64,000 nt of DNA from an uncultured SAR86 cluster bacterium (GTDB lineage Bacteria; Pseudomonadota; Gammaproteobacteria; Magnimaribacterales; D2472). Below are positions 18,635 through 27,341 of the stretch, piece after piece. The notes under the pieces were generated by a model. The model searched no databases. It had not been told where the DNA came from and saw only the letters and a list, made by a program, of their open reading frames with translations. Position numbers and translations under genes: made by a program. Each line of letters opens with the position of its first letter. Positions within the stretch are counted from its first letter, which is position 1. Where the stretch lies: NCBI GenBank assembly GCA_902558395.1, contig CACEDS010000001.1, positions 1-64,000 of the forward strand, read 5' to 3'.

Positions 18635-19072
18635 TTGATTTCTTTAGTTCAAAGAGTTCTAGAGGCCAAAGTACATATTGATAATAAAGAATTCTCGTCA
18701 ATTGGAAGTGGCTTATTGGTTTTAATTTGTATCGAAGATTCTGATACAAATGAATCTATAGCTGAGATGTCAGAAAAGCTTCTCAACTTTAAAATGATTG
18801 ATGGTTCGAAAGGCATAGCTTCATACTCGTTAAAAGATACAAAAGAAGAAGTTTTAATAGTAAGTCAATTTACTCTTTCAGCAATAACCAATAAAGGAAA
18901 CAAACCAACATTTCATAAAGCCGCTAAGCCGTATAAAGCAAAATTAATGTATGATAAATTTGTAGATCTTTTTAAAAAAGAACATCAGTTCGTAAAAGAG
19001 GGGAAGTTTGGTGCATCAATGAATATATCATTGATAAATAAGGGACCAGTAACATTTAATTTTAAAACTTAA
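18635..19072 (+). CDS. dtd: D-aminoacyl-tRNA deacylase
   Basis: A 145-residue protein that removes D-amino acids from mischarged tRNAs. The two active-site motifs, SQFTL and the Gly-cisPro segment KGPVT, are present. The TTG start at 18635 places the N-terminus at ISLVQRVLEAKV, which aligns with the usual ALIQRV start, and no ATG is available nearby. It begins three bases after the fba stop and is followed by a LOG-family gene after 7 bp, so all five genes may be one transcript. Confidence 0.93.
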   Translation: MISLVQRVLEAKVHIDNKEFSSIGSGLLVLICIEDSDTNESIAEMSEKLLNFKMIDGSKGIASYSLKDTKEEVLIVSQFTLSAITNKGNKPTFHKAAKPYKAKLMYDKFVDLFKKEHQFVKEGKFGASMNISLINKGPVTFNFKT

Positions 19073-19079
19073 TTTAATT

Positions 19080-19661
19080 ATGAAAAATATATCAGTTTTT
19101 TGTGGAGCTCATGAGGGTAACAATCCTAGGTATGCTGAAGATGCAAAAAAGATTGGAGAAATTCTTGCAGCAAAAGGCATCAATGTTGTTTTTGGTGGTG
19201 GAAATGTAGGTCTTATGAAGATAGTTTCAGATGCAGCGCTTGATAATGGAGTAGATGCTATAGGAATTGGCCTAGAATCTCTACATAATCTCGAGTTAGT
19301 AAACCCAAGATTAAAAAACCAAATAATTACAAAAACCCTATTAGATCGAAAAGATGAGTTTATGAAGAGATCAGATGCATTTATAGTACTTCCTGGAGGT
19401 GTGGGATCTTTGGATGAGTTAGCTGAAATAATGGCTAATAACCAGCTTGGACTTATCAACAAGCCGGTGGGACTTCTTAACACCGAGGGATATTATGACC
19501 ATTTGCTAGCATGGATGAAAAAGGCAGTTGAAGAAGATTTTATAACAGAAGCAAATTTTAATGATTTAATAGTTTCCTCTTCGTGTGAAAATTTAGTAAA
19601 TCTTATTATTGAAAACCAAAGACCTGACAATAATGATTGGACGAAAAGATTGGGTCTTTAA
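19080..19661 (+). CDS. LOG-family nucleotide phosphoribohydrolase (TIGR00730)
   Basis: A 193-residue Rossmann-fold protein of the LOG family. R90-K91 and the P105-G-G-x-G-S-x-x-E113 motif match the family pattern PGGxGTxxE, with serine replacing the usual threonine. Family members hydrolyse nucleoside 5'-monophosphates, including cytokinin precursors, to base and ribose phosphate. In bacteria the true substrate is usually unknown. It is the last gene of the plus-strand run. Its TAA stop shares a TTAA tetranucleotide with the stop of the opposing gene. Confidence 0.85.
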   Translation: MKNISVFCGAHEGNNPRYAEDAKKIGEILAAKGINVVFGGGNVGLMKIVSDAALDNGVDAIGIGLESLHNLELVNPRLKNQIITKTLLDRKDEFMKRSDAFIVLPGGVGSLDELAEIMANNQLGLINKPVGLLNTEGYYDHLLAWMKKAVEEDFITEANFNDLIVSSSCENLVNLIIENQRPDNNDWTKRLGL

Positions 19662-20362
19662 TCTCTAGTTGTTAAGATTTTCTCATCCGAGAAGCGATAC
19701 ATCATATTTCTATAAACACATATATCAGTAATATTATCCGGAGTACCACTTGGTATGCATCGATAATTTGTAGAGACTCTTATGTTGTCGTGTATTGGTA
19801 GAACCTTATGCCATAGATGCCCATGTAATATGGCAAGAGACCCTTTTTTTGGCTCAATAATTACCTCATGCCCTATCTCATTACCAAAAGAGTCTGAGGG
19901 TATTATTCCTTTCTTATGTGAGCCTGGAATTAAGACTAGCTCGCCACCCGTTGATTTATTAATATCCATTGTATATACAAGTCTGTTGAGGTTATAGATT
20001 TCTTTATTTTCAGGATTACAGTCTTGATGCCATGCTTGTCCATTTGATGATTTATTGCTAAACATTACCATGCTGTACAAAGACTTCCATCCGCTTCCAA
20101 GTATTTTTTCTGTAATTTTTTGCAATCTTTGGTCATCTTCAACAATATTAAAGATTGTTTCACCCTCAAGCTGAGGAAACCATGGAATAACATCTGTGTC
20201 TGATTTTTCTATGAAATTCATATCATGCTTGAATTCAGTATCTTTTTTAAAATGACTAAGAATTTTCCGGTGATAACTATCCATCAAATTCCCATCAAAA
20301 AAATCTTCAATGTAAATGTAGCCATCTTCCTTAAATCTTTTTGAAAGATTCTCAATATCCAT
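19658..20362 (-). CDS. Phytanoyl-CoA dioxygenase (PhyH) family oxygenase
   Basis: A 234-residue non-haem iron, 2-oxoglutarate-dependent oxygenase. The iron ligands are H112-x-D114 in WHQDC and a distal histidine at about residue 185 (HGHLWHKV), with R195 placed to bind 2-oxoglutarate. A GGELVLIPGSHK strand is typical of the family. The substrate cannot be predicted; relatives hydroxylate lipids, amino acids or osmolytes. It starts one base inside the tatC stop, so it is the tail gene of the rsgA-ubi-tat operon, an unusual companion for tat genes. Confidence 0.82.
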   Translation of the reverse strand: MDIENLSKRFKEDGYIYIEDFFDGNLMDSYHRKILSHFKKDTEFKHDMNFIEKSDTDVIPWFPQLEGETIFNIVEDDQRLQKITEKILGSGWKSLYSMVMFSNKSSNGQAWHQDCNPENKEIYNLNRLVYTMDINKSTGGELVLIPGSHKKGIIPSDSFGNEIGHEVIIEPKKGSLAILHGHLWHKVLPIHDNIRVSTNYRCIPSGTPDNITDICVYRNMMYRFSDEKILTTRD

Positions 20363-21084
20363 TAAATTTTATCCTTTGAAATTAGCAATCCTAGTTCAAA
20401 AAGAAGCCACATTGGGATAGCTAAAAATAATTGAGAAAAAACATCTGGCGGTGTTAGAAGCATTCCTAAAATAAAAAATAACACAATTAAGTATGGTCTC
20501 GCCTTCTTTAATTTCTCTTTCTTTGCAATACCAGATCTTATTATTAGGTATGTTGCTACTGGCATCTCAAAAGCAACTCCAAAAGCAAAAGTAACTTTAA
20601 GAACAAAATTTAAATATTGACTTATATCAGTCATGACAACAATTGAATCAGGAGCAGAGTTAATGAAAAAACTAAAGATAATTGGACATACAACGTAATA
20701 TGCAAAAGCTACACCTGTTATAAATAAAAAAATTGTTGATGTCATTAAGGGCAAAACTAAGCTTTTTTCATTTTTATAAAGGCCCGGAGACATAAAGAGC
20801 CACATCTGATAGAAGAAATAAGGCATGCTCAGTAATAGCGCCACAAATAGAGTTAATTTTATAGGTGCCATAAATGGCGAGCTTACTCCAGTAGCAATCA
20901 TTGAGCTGCCACTAGGCAAAACAGACATCAGTGGTGATGCCACAAAAGAATATATTTCTGAAGCAAAGGGCAATCCGATAATGGTAAGAACCCCCATACA
21001 AATTAATGTTTTAATCAATCTAGACCTAAGTTCTATCAGATGAGATGATACTGAGCTACTATTCATCTTTCTTTTGTTGCTCAA
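20362..21084 (-). CDS. tatC: Sec-independent translocase subunit TatC
   Basis: A 240-residue inner-membrane protein with six predicted membrane segments. The N-terminal SHLIELRSRL helix is the twin-arginine signal docking region characteristic of TatC. It forms the receptor for folded proteins with twin-arginine signal peptides, together with TatB. Translation may begin at 21084 or at the ATG at 21066; either overlaps the tatB end. The tatABC order is standard and directly follows ubiB as in E. coli. Confidence 0.95.
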   Translation of the reverse strand: MSNKRKMNSSSVSSHLIELRSRLIKTLICMGVLTIIGLPFASEIYSFVASPLMSVLPSGSSMIATGVSSPFMAPIKLTLFVALLLSMPYFFYQMWLFMSPGLYKNEKSLVLPLMTSTIFLFITGVAFAYYVVCPIIFSFFINSAPDSIVVMTDISQYLNFVLKVTFAFGVAFEMPVATYLIIRSGIAKKEKLKKARPYLIVLFFILGMLLTPPDVFSQLFLAIPMWLLFELGLLISKDKI

Positions 21085-21307
21085 AGCCTTCTAATTCTTC
21101 CATCCGCATTTCATTAAAAACATCTTTTTTAATATCGTCAGCACCAATATCTTCTTCGAAGTTATTTTTAAATTCAGAAAACTGATTTTGAATTTTTTTA
21201 TAAAATTTTAAGAGATTCTTAACAAGCTCAGGCAGCCTCTCGGGACCAATAACTAACAATCCTATAATTAGGATAATAGCAATTTCTAAAAAACCAATCT
21301 GAAGCAA
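21059..21307 (-). CDS. tatB: Sec-independent translocase subunit TatB
   Basis: An 82-residue protein with one N-terminal membrane helix ending in GPERLPELV, followed by an amphipathic helix and a charged tail. The glutamate near the start of the helix and the GPERLP hinge are TatB hallmarks. It is much shorter than E. coli TatB (171 residues), having lost most of the C-terminal tail that is not essential. The gene starts three bases after the tatA stop and overlaps tatC. Confidence 0.92.
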   Translation of the reverse strand: MLQIGFLEIAIILIIGLLVIGPERLPELVKNLLKFYKKIQNQFSEFKNNFEEDIGADDIKKDVFNEMRMEELEGFEQQKKDE

Positions 21308-21310
21308 TTG

Positions 21311-21481
21311 TTAATCTTGTTTGTTGTCTTCTTTCTCTTCTTCTTTTACAGCCTTTTTAAAGCTTTTTAGGCCCGAGCCAAGATCAGATCCCAAAGTCTT
21401 TAATTTGCCACTACCAAAAATCAAAAGCACCACAACTAAAATGATTAGAAGTTGCCAAATACTTATTCCACCTAAGCCCAT
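21311..21481 (-). CDS. tatA: Sec-independent translocase subunit TatA
   Basis: A 56-residue protein from the ATG at 21479-21481. It has a short periplasmic start ([10 protein letters not shown]), one membrane helix, the IFGSGKL hinge, then an amphipathic helix [15 protein letters not shown] and an acidic-lysine tail. This is the standard TatA build, close to IFGTKKLRNLGSDLG in other bacteria. TatA oligomerises to form the transport pore. It lies 9 bp downstream of ubiB and 3 bp upstream of tatB. Confidence 0.93.
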   Translation of the reverse strand: MGLGGISIWQLLIILVVVLLIFGSGKLKTLGSDLGSGLKSFKKAVKEEEKEDNKQD

Positions 21482-21490
21482 ATAATTCTC

Positions 21491-22972
21491 CTATGTGAGC
21501 AATAAAAAAGCACCACACCCTAATATTATACCTATTAGAAAGAAACTTATGATGTATTTTTGTTTTTGCAGATCCGTCTCCATCTTATGAATTTTTTCCT
21601 CATACGATCTTCTATTTTTAGAATAACCTCTAATTTCGTCCATGGTTTCATATATAAAGCTAGGCATTTCAGAAGCCTTCATTATTAATTCGTCTTTATT
21701 CTCTAAAATATAATCTTTTATTTTTAACGGATTAAATTGCTCTTTAAGCCAATTATCAAGGTATGGCTCAGCTATTCCCCAAAAATCTAGTTGAGGGTAT
21801 ATTTGGCGACCCATTCCTTCAATATGTATAAGAGTTTTTTGAAGTAAAACTAATGATGGCTGAAGCGATAATCCAAAAGGTCTAGTGCTTTGGAAAAGAT
21901 ATAAGAGCAGTTTACCAAATTCAATTTCTGATAAAGGTTTTTCAAATATTGGTTCACAACAAGCTCTGAGAGTATTTTCAAGTTCTATTTGGTTTGAATT
22001 GGGGTTAACCCATTCTGAGCTTATAAATAACTGAGCCAGAGATTTATAATTTTGTTTGATTACAGCTTGAAGCATTCTTGCAAGAATATATCTTTCATCA
22101 TTAGAAAGAGAACCGCTTATCGCACAGTCGATTGCTATATATCCTGGCTTTTCAGGATTTTCTTTTGAAACAAATATGTTTCCTGGATGCATATCCGCAT
22201 GAAAAAAGTTATCGCGAAATACTTGGTTAAGAAAAATCATGACACCGTTTTCTGCCAACCTTTTTTTATCTATATTAAATTTTTCAATGGTCTCAATGTC
22301 CGTGCAAGGTATTCCATCGATCTCTTCTAATACCATTACCTTTGAAGTGGTTAAGTCCCAATATACTTCAGGAATATATAATTCTTCAGAGCCCGCAAAG
22401 TTTTTTCTAGTAAGGTTTGTATTAGCAGCTTCTAACCTTAAATCTAATTCACGTAAAATCGTATTTTCATAATCTTTTACTACCTCAATTGGTCTTATTC
22501 TATCGCTCTCAGAATATAGATATGTACAAACTTTTGCAGCAGATTTTAAAAGCCTGAGATTTTTCTTAACTTCTTTTTCAATATTTGGCCTTAAAACTTT
22601 TACAACAATTTTTTTACCATCTTTAAGTTTTGCAGAATGAACTTGCGCTAATGATGCAGCAGCCATTGGCACTTCGTTGAAATCATCAAACAGATCATTA
22701 ATTGAATTGCCTAGTTCTTTTTCTACAATTTTCTTAAGCTCTTTAACTGAAAAAGGCTTGCAGCTATCAGTCAGGCTTTGAAGTTCTTTTGCAGTGTCTA
22801 TATCTAGAATATCTGTTCTGGTAGAGAGCAATTGACCAAATTTAATAAAAATTGGCCCTAGCGACTCAAGGTATTTTGCAGCTTTTTCACCATTAGGATT
22901 CATAAAGATTTTGAACCTAATGCCTAAAGTTAACATCTTTAAGCCTTGAAAAATTATTATTAAGAAATTCAT
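21491..22972 (-). CDS. ubiB: Ubiquinone biosynthesis regulatory ATPase UbiB
   Basis: A 493-residue atypical kinase-like protein of the ADCK/UbiB family. The KxGQ motif is K44-F-G-Q47, and the alanine-rich loop that replaces the kinase glycine loop is MAAASLAQVHSA near residue 97. The DNFFHADMHPGN catalytic-loop segment is intact. A membrane helix closes the C-terminus. The protein is about 50 residues shorter at the N-terminus than E. coli UbiB. UbiB ATPase activity supports the ubiquinone-making complex. Its ATG overlaps the ubiJ stop by four bases. Confidence 0.94.
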   Translation of the reverse strand: MNFLIIIFQGLKMLTLGIRFKIFMNPNGEKAAKYLESLGPIFIKFGQLLSTRTDILDIDTAKELQSLTDSCKPFSVKELKKIVEKELGNSINDLFDDFNEVPMAAASLAQVHSAKLKDGKKIVVKVLRPNIEKEVKKNLRLLKSAAKVCTYLYSESDRIRPIEVVKDYENTILRELDLRLEAANTNLTRKNFAGSEELYIPEVYWDLTTSKVMVLEEIDGIPCTDIETIEKFNIDKKRLAENGVMIFLNQVFRDNFFHADMHPGNIFVSKENPEKPGYIAIDCAISGSLSNDERYILARMLQAVIKQNYKSLAQLFISSEWVNPNSNQIELENTLRACCEPIFEKPLSEIEFGKLLLYLFQSTRPFGLSLQPSLVLLQKTLIHIEGMGRQIYPQLDFWGIAEPYLDNWLKEQFNPLKIKDYILENKDELIMKASEMPSFIYETMDEIRGYSKNRRSYEEKIHKMETDLQKQKYIISFFLIGIILGCGAFLLLT

Positions 22973-23466
22973 AAATTATTAATAGCCTCAAGTCTATCAA
23001 GTCTTATAGACAGATCTCTCAATTTAGACTGAAGCTCATTTTTTTTATTATACTGGTTTGTCGTAAATAATTTTTCTTTTGTAATATAGGCTAAAACAGC
23101 AGGCACATTTCCAAAATATTTATCTATTAAAAATACAATATCAATATCAGATTTTAAGATTGCATTAATCATTAAAATTGCTTTTTCATTATCACCGTAG
23201 ATAATTTCTTTTTTAATTTTTTTGGAAAGAATTAAATCAAGCACTTCTTTGATTGAAGATCGTATTTCAAAATCTATATGCGAAGTTTTTTCAAAAGAAA
23301 TATTCTTACTGTTTTTGTCTAGGCTAAAGTAAATATTTTTGTGACCCTTTAGGGATAAAAGGAAACTTATTGGATAAATTTGTATCAGCTTATCTCGAGC
23401 AACCGGAGAGGCGTTTTCAATGTCATTTATGATGTTATTTATTATTTTTAACAAGTTATTCGTCAT
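22969..23466 (-). CDS. ubiJ: Ubiquinone biosynthesis accessory factor UbiJ (SCP2-like)
   Basis: A 165-residue protein from the ATG at 23466, chosen over 23487 because it opens with the hydrophilic-hydrophobic MTNNLLKII start and limits overlap with ubiE to 11 bp. Sequence conservation is weak, but an SCP2-like domain (YPISFLLSLKGH and following strands) and a C-terminal coiled coil ending SIRLDRLEAI are seen, as in UbiJ. Position between ubiE and ubiB is the main support. UbiJ binds isoprenoid lipids and, with UbiK, supports the Ubi complex. Confidence 0.8.
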   Translation of the reverse strand: MTNNLLKIINNIINDIENASPVARDKLIQIYPISFLLSLKGHKNIYFSLDKNSKNISFEKTSHIDFEIRSSIKEVLDLILSKKIKKEIIYGDNEKAILMINAILKSDIDIVFLIDKYFGNVPAVLAYITKEKLFTTNQYNKKNELQSKLRDLSIRLDRLEAINNL

Positions 23467-24196
23467 ATGCCACATGTATCGAAACAATGCCGTTAAGGAG
23501 ATTATAAAATTTACAATTACTGAATCCGGCTTCTATTATCATTGATTTTAATGTTTCTTGATCAGGATGCATGCGAATAGATTCGGCAAGGTATTGATAG
23601 CTATCAGAGTCATTTGCAAGCATAGAACCAAGCTTGGGAAGAACATTGAATGAATACCAGTCATAGATTTTAGAAAAAATAGGATTTAAAGGTTTAGAAA
23701 ACTCTAGAACAAGCAGCCTGCCATCTTTTTTAAGACATCTTCTCATTTCTTTGAGGCCTTTTTCTTTATTTGTAAAATTTCTCAAACCAAATCCAATTGT
23801 GATTACATCAAAAGCATCATCATCAAATGGAATTTCTTCTCCACTGAGTTGACAGAAATGACAATTAGCATAAAAGCTTTCATTAATTGCTCTATCTCTG
23901 CCCTCTGAGAGCATGTCCATGTTGATATCTGTCATGTATATCTCAGTATTGGGAAAGTCTTTGGAAATTAGTTTTGCAATATCCCCAGTTCCACTTGCTA
24001 TATCTAGAACACTGTCTTTATCTGAAATAGCGGCAAGCTCAACTAGAATCATTTTCCACAGTCTGTGCATGCCAAATGACATAGCATCATTCATGATGTC
24101 ATAGTTTTCTGCAACAGAAGAAAAAACCCCTCCAACATGGGAGCTTTTATCTTTTTCGTCTACCTCTTTGAAACCAAAATGAGTTTTTTTATTCAT
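23456..24196 (-). CDS. ubiE: Ubiquinone/menaquinone methyltransferase UbiE
   Basis: A 246-residue class I SAM-dependent C-methyltransferase. It opens with THFGFKEV, a typical UbiE start, followed by VAENYDIMND, the SAM-binding VLDIASGTGDIA and the GFGLRNFTNKEKGL segment that identifies the UbiE family. It methylates the benzoquinol ring (and demethylmenaquinol where present). It overlaps rsgA upstream by 8 bp and ubiJ downstream, consistent with a coupled operon. Confidence 0.96.
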   Translation of the reverse strand: MNKKTHFGFKEVDEKDKSSHVGGVFSSVAENYDIMNDAMSFGMHRLWKMILVELAAISDKDSVLDIASGTGDIAKLISKDFPNTEIYMTDINMDMLSEGRDRAINESFYANCHFCQLSGEEIPFDDDAFDVITIGFGLRNFTNKEKGLKEMRRCLKKDGRLLVLEFSKPLNPIFSKIYDWYSFNVLPKLGSMLANDSDSYQYLAESIRMHPDQETLKSMIIEAGFSNCKFYNLLNGIVSIHVAYDE

Positions 24197-25061
24197 CGTT
24201 AAGTACGTTATCTCTAAACTTAATGAAATTATTGTATCTACTTTGACTTATTTCACCATCATTAAGTTTTTTTATGACATTACAACCTTTATTGTTTATA
24301 TGATTGCAGTCATTAAACTCACATTCTTTTGAAGATGCATATATTTCTTTAAAACCAGCAATAATTTGATTTGTTTTCCATCCAGATATTGGGAGATCCC
24401 TAACTCCTGGAGAATCAATAATTTGAGTGCTTGCATTAACCTGATATAGCGTAGAGATAGATGTTGTATGCACCCCTAGGTTATTTGAGAGCATGTTTGT
24501 TTTGATCTCCTTGCCTGTAATTAATGATGTAAGAGTTGATTTTCCTGCACCAGAGTTGCCAACAAATAGAGCACATTTATGTTTCAAATAGTTTTGGAGG
24601 AGATCTATGTTTGTATTTTCTTTTGCAGAAATACTAAAGGTTTGAATATCAAGGCTTTTATATAGATTTATTTGCTTCAAATAAGCATCATCATGATTAA
24701 GATCTGATTTATTACAAATAATAAAAGGCTCTATATCTGATAATAATGCAGTTAATATCCACTTATCAATAAATTCAGCAGTAGTTTTGGGTTTTGGTGT
24801 TACCAATATGCCAACATGACTAAGGTTGGCAGCTATATTTTTGTATTTTATTCCATCCTTTTTTTGCAAAAGCGATTTCCTATTTTCTCTAGATAAAATT
24901 ACTCCTTTAACCTGTTTGCTATCTTGTAATATTTCAATTTTAACGATATCACCAACAATAATGTCTTTTATTCCGATACATGGGATGTCTTTTTTGTCTG
25001 TACGAACCAAACAGCTATTTGAGTAAAATTCTATTACTAAACCAGTTTGAACTTTTTGCAT
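24189..25061 (-). CDS. rsgA: Ribosome small-subunit GTPase RsgA
   Basis: A 290-residue circularly permuted GTPase from the ATG at 25061. A longer form from 25079 would add six hydrophobic residues that look spurious. After an OB domain come G4 (CNKSDL), G1 (GNSGAGKSTL) and G3 (DSPGVR), the permuted order that defines RsgA. The C-terminal zinc motif (CEFNDCNH...GC) is present. RsgA checks late 30S subunit maturation. It is divergent from orn, the same pairing as in E. coli, and leads the ubi-tat operon. Confidence 0.94.
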   Translation of the reverse strand: MQKVQTGLVIEFYSNSCLVRTDKKDIPCIGIKDIIVGDIVKIEILQDSKQVKGVILSRENRKSLLQKKDGIKYKNIAANLSHVGILVTPKPKTTAEFIDKWILTALLSDIEPFIICNKSDLNHDDAYLKQINLYKSLDIQTFSISAKENTNIDLLQNYLKHKCALFVGNSGAGKSTLTSLITGKEIKTNMLSNNLGVHTTSISTLYQVNASTQIIDSPGVRDLPISGWKTNQIIAGFKEIYASSKECEFNDCNHINNKGCNVIKKLNDGEISQSRYNNFIKFRDNVLNDE

Positions 25062-25102
25062 AATAAGCACAAAATACACTAAAGGAAGAAATATAAAAAG
25101 TT

Positions 25103-25654
25103 ATGAAGAGCTCACAATCAAAAGATAATTTAATCTGGCTTGACCTAGAGATGACCGGTCTGGATCCTGAAAAAGAAAGAATTATAGAAATTGCTACATT
25201 AATTACAGACTCTCAACTTAATATTTTGGCTGAGGGACCAAATTTGATAATAACCCAACAGACCTCTTTGCTAGATCAAATGGACGAATGGAATCAAAAC
25301 CAGCATGGATCATCAGGTTTGATAGACGCTGTAAAGAAAAGCTCTATTACTGAACAGATGGCTGAAATAGAGACATTAGACTTTGTTTCAAAATACGTTG
25401 GCCCAAATCAATCACCCATGTGCGGAAATACAGTTTCGCACGATAGAAGATTTTTAGCTAAATATATGCCCAGATTGGAATCTTATTTTAATTACAGGCA
25501 TATAGATGTATCTTCTTTTAAAGAAGCCGCAGTTAGGTGGATGAATGAGGCTCAAGTATATGAGAAAGAGGGTTCTCATAGAGCTATGGGAGATATTAAA
25601 GAGTCTGTTGAAGAATTGAAATTTTATAAAAATCTCTTTTTACCAGAGGACTAA
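25103..25654 (+). CDS. orn: Oligoribonuclease
   Basis: A 183-residue DEDDh exonuclease that degrades two-nucleotide RNAs and pGpG. The active-site residues appear in WLDLEMTGLD (D and E), CGNTVSHDRRF (D) and SHRAMGDIKES (H and D). Length is standard at about 180. It is divergent from rsgA and converges on the DUF1820 gene with no intervening base; the two stops form TAATTA. Confidence 0.96.
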   Translation: MKSSQSKDNLIWLDLEMTGLDPEKERIIEIATLITDSQLNILAEGPNLIITQQTSLLDQMDEWNQNQHGSSGLIDAVKKSSITEQMAEIETLDFVSKYVGPNQSPMCGNTVSHDRRFLAKYMPRLESYFNYRHIDVSSFKEAAVRWMNEAQVYEKEGSHRAMGDIKESVEELKFYKNLFLPED

Positions 25655-25981
25655 TTAATCTTTTTTATTTAAAGGTTGAATGTTTAATGGAAACGGACTT
25701 ACCTGTCCTTTGTTTTCCTTGATCTTTGCTTCTCCAGTCTCTTTTACTTCATCTATTCTTATAATCGCATTCATAGGAATATAACTTCTTTGAACATCTG
25801 AAAATTCATTTTTGAGTTTTTCTGATGATGGGTCTACAACTAGTTGTTTGTCTTTATTGAATATATAATTCCCAACCTCAATGAAACCGTACATATCGCT
25901 TTGAAAAATTTGTTTTGCAAAAACTTCATATACTTCACCAAGTTGCATGAAAATTATCTTGTAAACACTTTTAGATTTCAT
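25655..25981 (-). CDS. DUF1820 family protein
   Basis: A 108-residue protein with the DUF1820 signatures VYKIIFxxxGxVYEVFAKQIFQSDMYGFIEV and VDPSSEKLKNEF...RSYIPMNAIIRIDEV (given here as separated fragments). The family is common in gammaproteobacteria and often lies beside miaB, as here. It has no known function, and the sequence gives no catalytic motif, signal peptide or membrane helix. Only 13 bp separate it from the divergent miaB start. Confidence 0.82.
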   Translation of the reverse strand: MKSKSVYKIIFMQLGEVYEVFAKQIFQSDMYGFIEVGNYIFNKDKQLVVDPSSEKLKNEFSDVQRSYIPMNAIIRIDEVKETGEAKIKENKGQVSPFPLNIQPLNKKD

Positions 25982-25994
25982 AATACTTAATTAT

Positions 25995-27335
25995 ATGGGT
26001 ACGAAACTTTATATTAAAACCTATGGCTGTCAAATGAATGAATACGATTCGGACAAGACCGTAGATATTTTAAAAGAAAAAAAAGGAGTAGAACTAACAA
26101 ATGATGTTAAAGACGCAGACATTATTCTACTGAACACATGCTCTATAAGAGATAAGGCTGAATCAAAAGTTTATTCAGAACTTGGAAGGCTCAATAAACT
26201 TAAAGAGAAAAATCCAAACCTAAAAATAGGTGTTGGTGGATGTGTTGCAACTCAAGAAGGCAGCAATATAAAAAAACGTGCTCCTTATGTTGATCTTATA
26301 TATGGCCCTCAAACCCTTCATAGGGTCTCTGATTTGCTGGACGTTGACCCTAACAAGGGCATCAAAGCAATTGATATAACTTTTCCAATTGAAGAAAAAT
26401 TTGATTCTTTACCAAAACCAACTACAGGCGGCCCCTCAAGCTATGTTGCTATTATGGAGGGGTGTTCAAAATATTGCTCTTTTTGCGTTGTTCCCTACAC
26501 CAGGGGTGATGAAGTTAGTAGAAAGCCTGAGCAAATTTTTGATGAGGTTGCTCGCCTTGCTGAGCAGGGAGTAAGTGAAATCACATTTCTAGGACAAAAT
26601 GTAAATTCATACAAAATGCCATACAAGGATAGAATTTTAAGGTTGTCAGACCTCATAGAGATAACAAGCCATATTGATGGTATCGAAAGAATTAGGTATA
26701 CAACTTCTCATCCATTAGATATGACGGATGATTTAATTGAGGCATATCAATATATACCACAATTGGTGAGTCAACTTCACTTACCGGTGCAATCAGGATC
26801 AAATAAAATTCTAGAGAAGATGAAAAGAAATTACACAATAGATATTTTCCATGACGCAGTTCAAAGAATTAAATCTTTTAGACCAGACCTGAGGGTTTCG
26901 TCTGACTTTATTGTAGGATTTCCTGGAGAATCTCATGATGATTTTATGGAGACCATGGATCTAGTTAATGAGATAGAATTTGATTCTTCTTTTAGTTTTA
27001 TTTATTCTAAGAGACCTGGAACTCCTGCCTCTAAATTAGAGGATATGACCCCATTAGAGGAAAAGAAAGAACGCCTTAACACACTTCAAGATAGGCTGAA
27101 CCATTTTCATAGAAATCATAGTAAGAGCATGGTTGGAAGTATTCAAAGATGCCTTGTAACCGGCATTGCAAAAAAAAGATCAGATCAACTCCAAGCAAGA
27201 ACAGAATGTAATAGAGTTGTAAATTTTGATCTTGAAAATATAAGTTTTATAGGAAAACTAGTAGACATAGAGATTACAGAGGCATTATCCTATTCTTTAT
27301 TAGGTACTTTGCATAATCCAAGAGGTAAAATTTAA
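25995..27335 (+). CDS. miaB: tRNA-2-methylthio-N6-dimethylallyladenosine synthase
   Basis: A 446-residue radical SAM enzyme that adds a methylthio group to isopentenyl-A37 of tRNAs. The N-terminal domain has three cluster cysteines (YGCQMNEYD, LNTCSIRDKAE, VGGCVA). The radical SAM cluster is CSKYCSFC followed by VVPYTRG, and a C-terminal TRAM domain ends the protein. Length matches the family. It opens the conserved miaB-ybeZ-ybeY-ybeX-lnt cluster. Confidence 0.97.
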   Translation: MGTKLYIKTYGCQMNEYDSDKTVDILKEKKGVELTNDVKDADIILLNTCSIRDKAESKVYSELGRLNKLKEKNPNLKIGVGGCVATQEGSNIKKRAPYVDLIYGPQTLHRVSDLLDVDPNKGIKAIDITFPIEEKFDSLPKPTTGGPSSYVAIMEGCSKYCSFCVVPYTRGDEVSRKPEQIFDEVARLAEQGVSEITFLGQNVNSYKMPYKDRILRLSDLIEITSHIDGIERIRYTTSHPLDMTDDLIEAYQYIPQLVSQLHLPVQSGSNKILEKMKRNYTIDIFHDAVQRIKSFRPDLRVSSDFIVGFPGESHDDFMETMDLVNEIEFDSSFSFIYSKRPGTPASKLEDMTPLEEKKERLNTLQDRLNHFHRNHSKSMVGSIQRCLVTGIAKKRSDQLQARTECNRVVNFDLENISFIGKLVDIEITEALSYSLLGTLHNPRGKI

Positions 27336-27341
27336 AAATTA

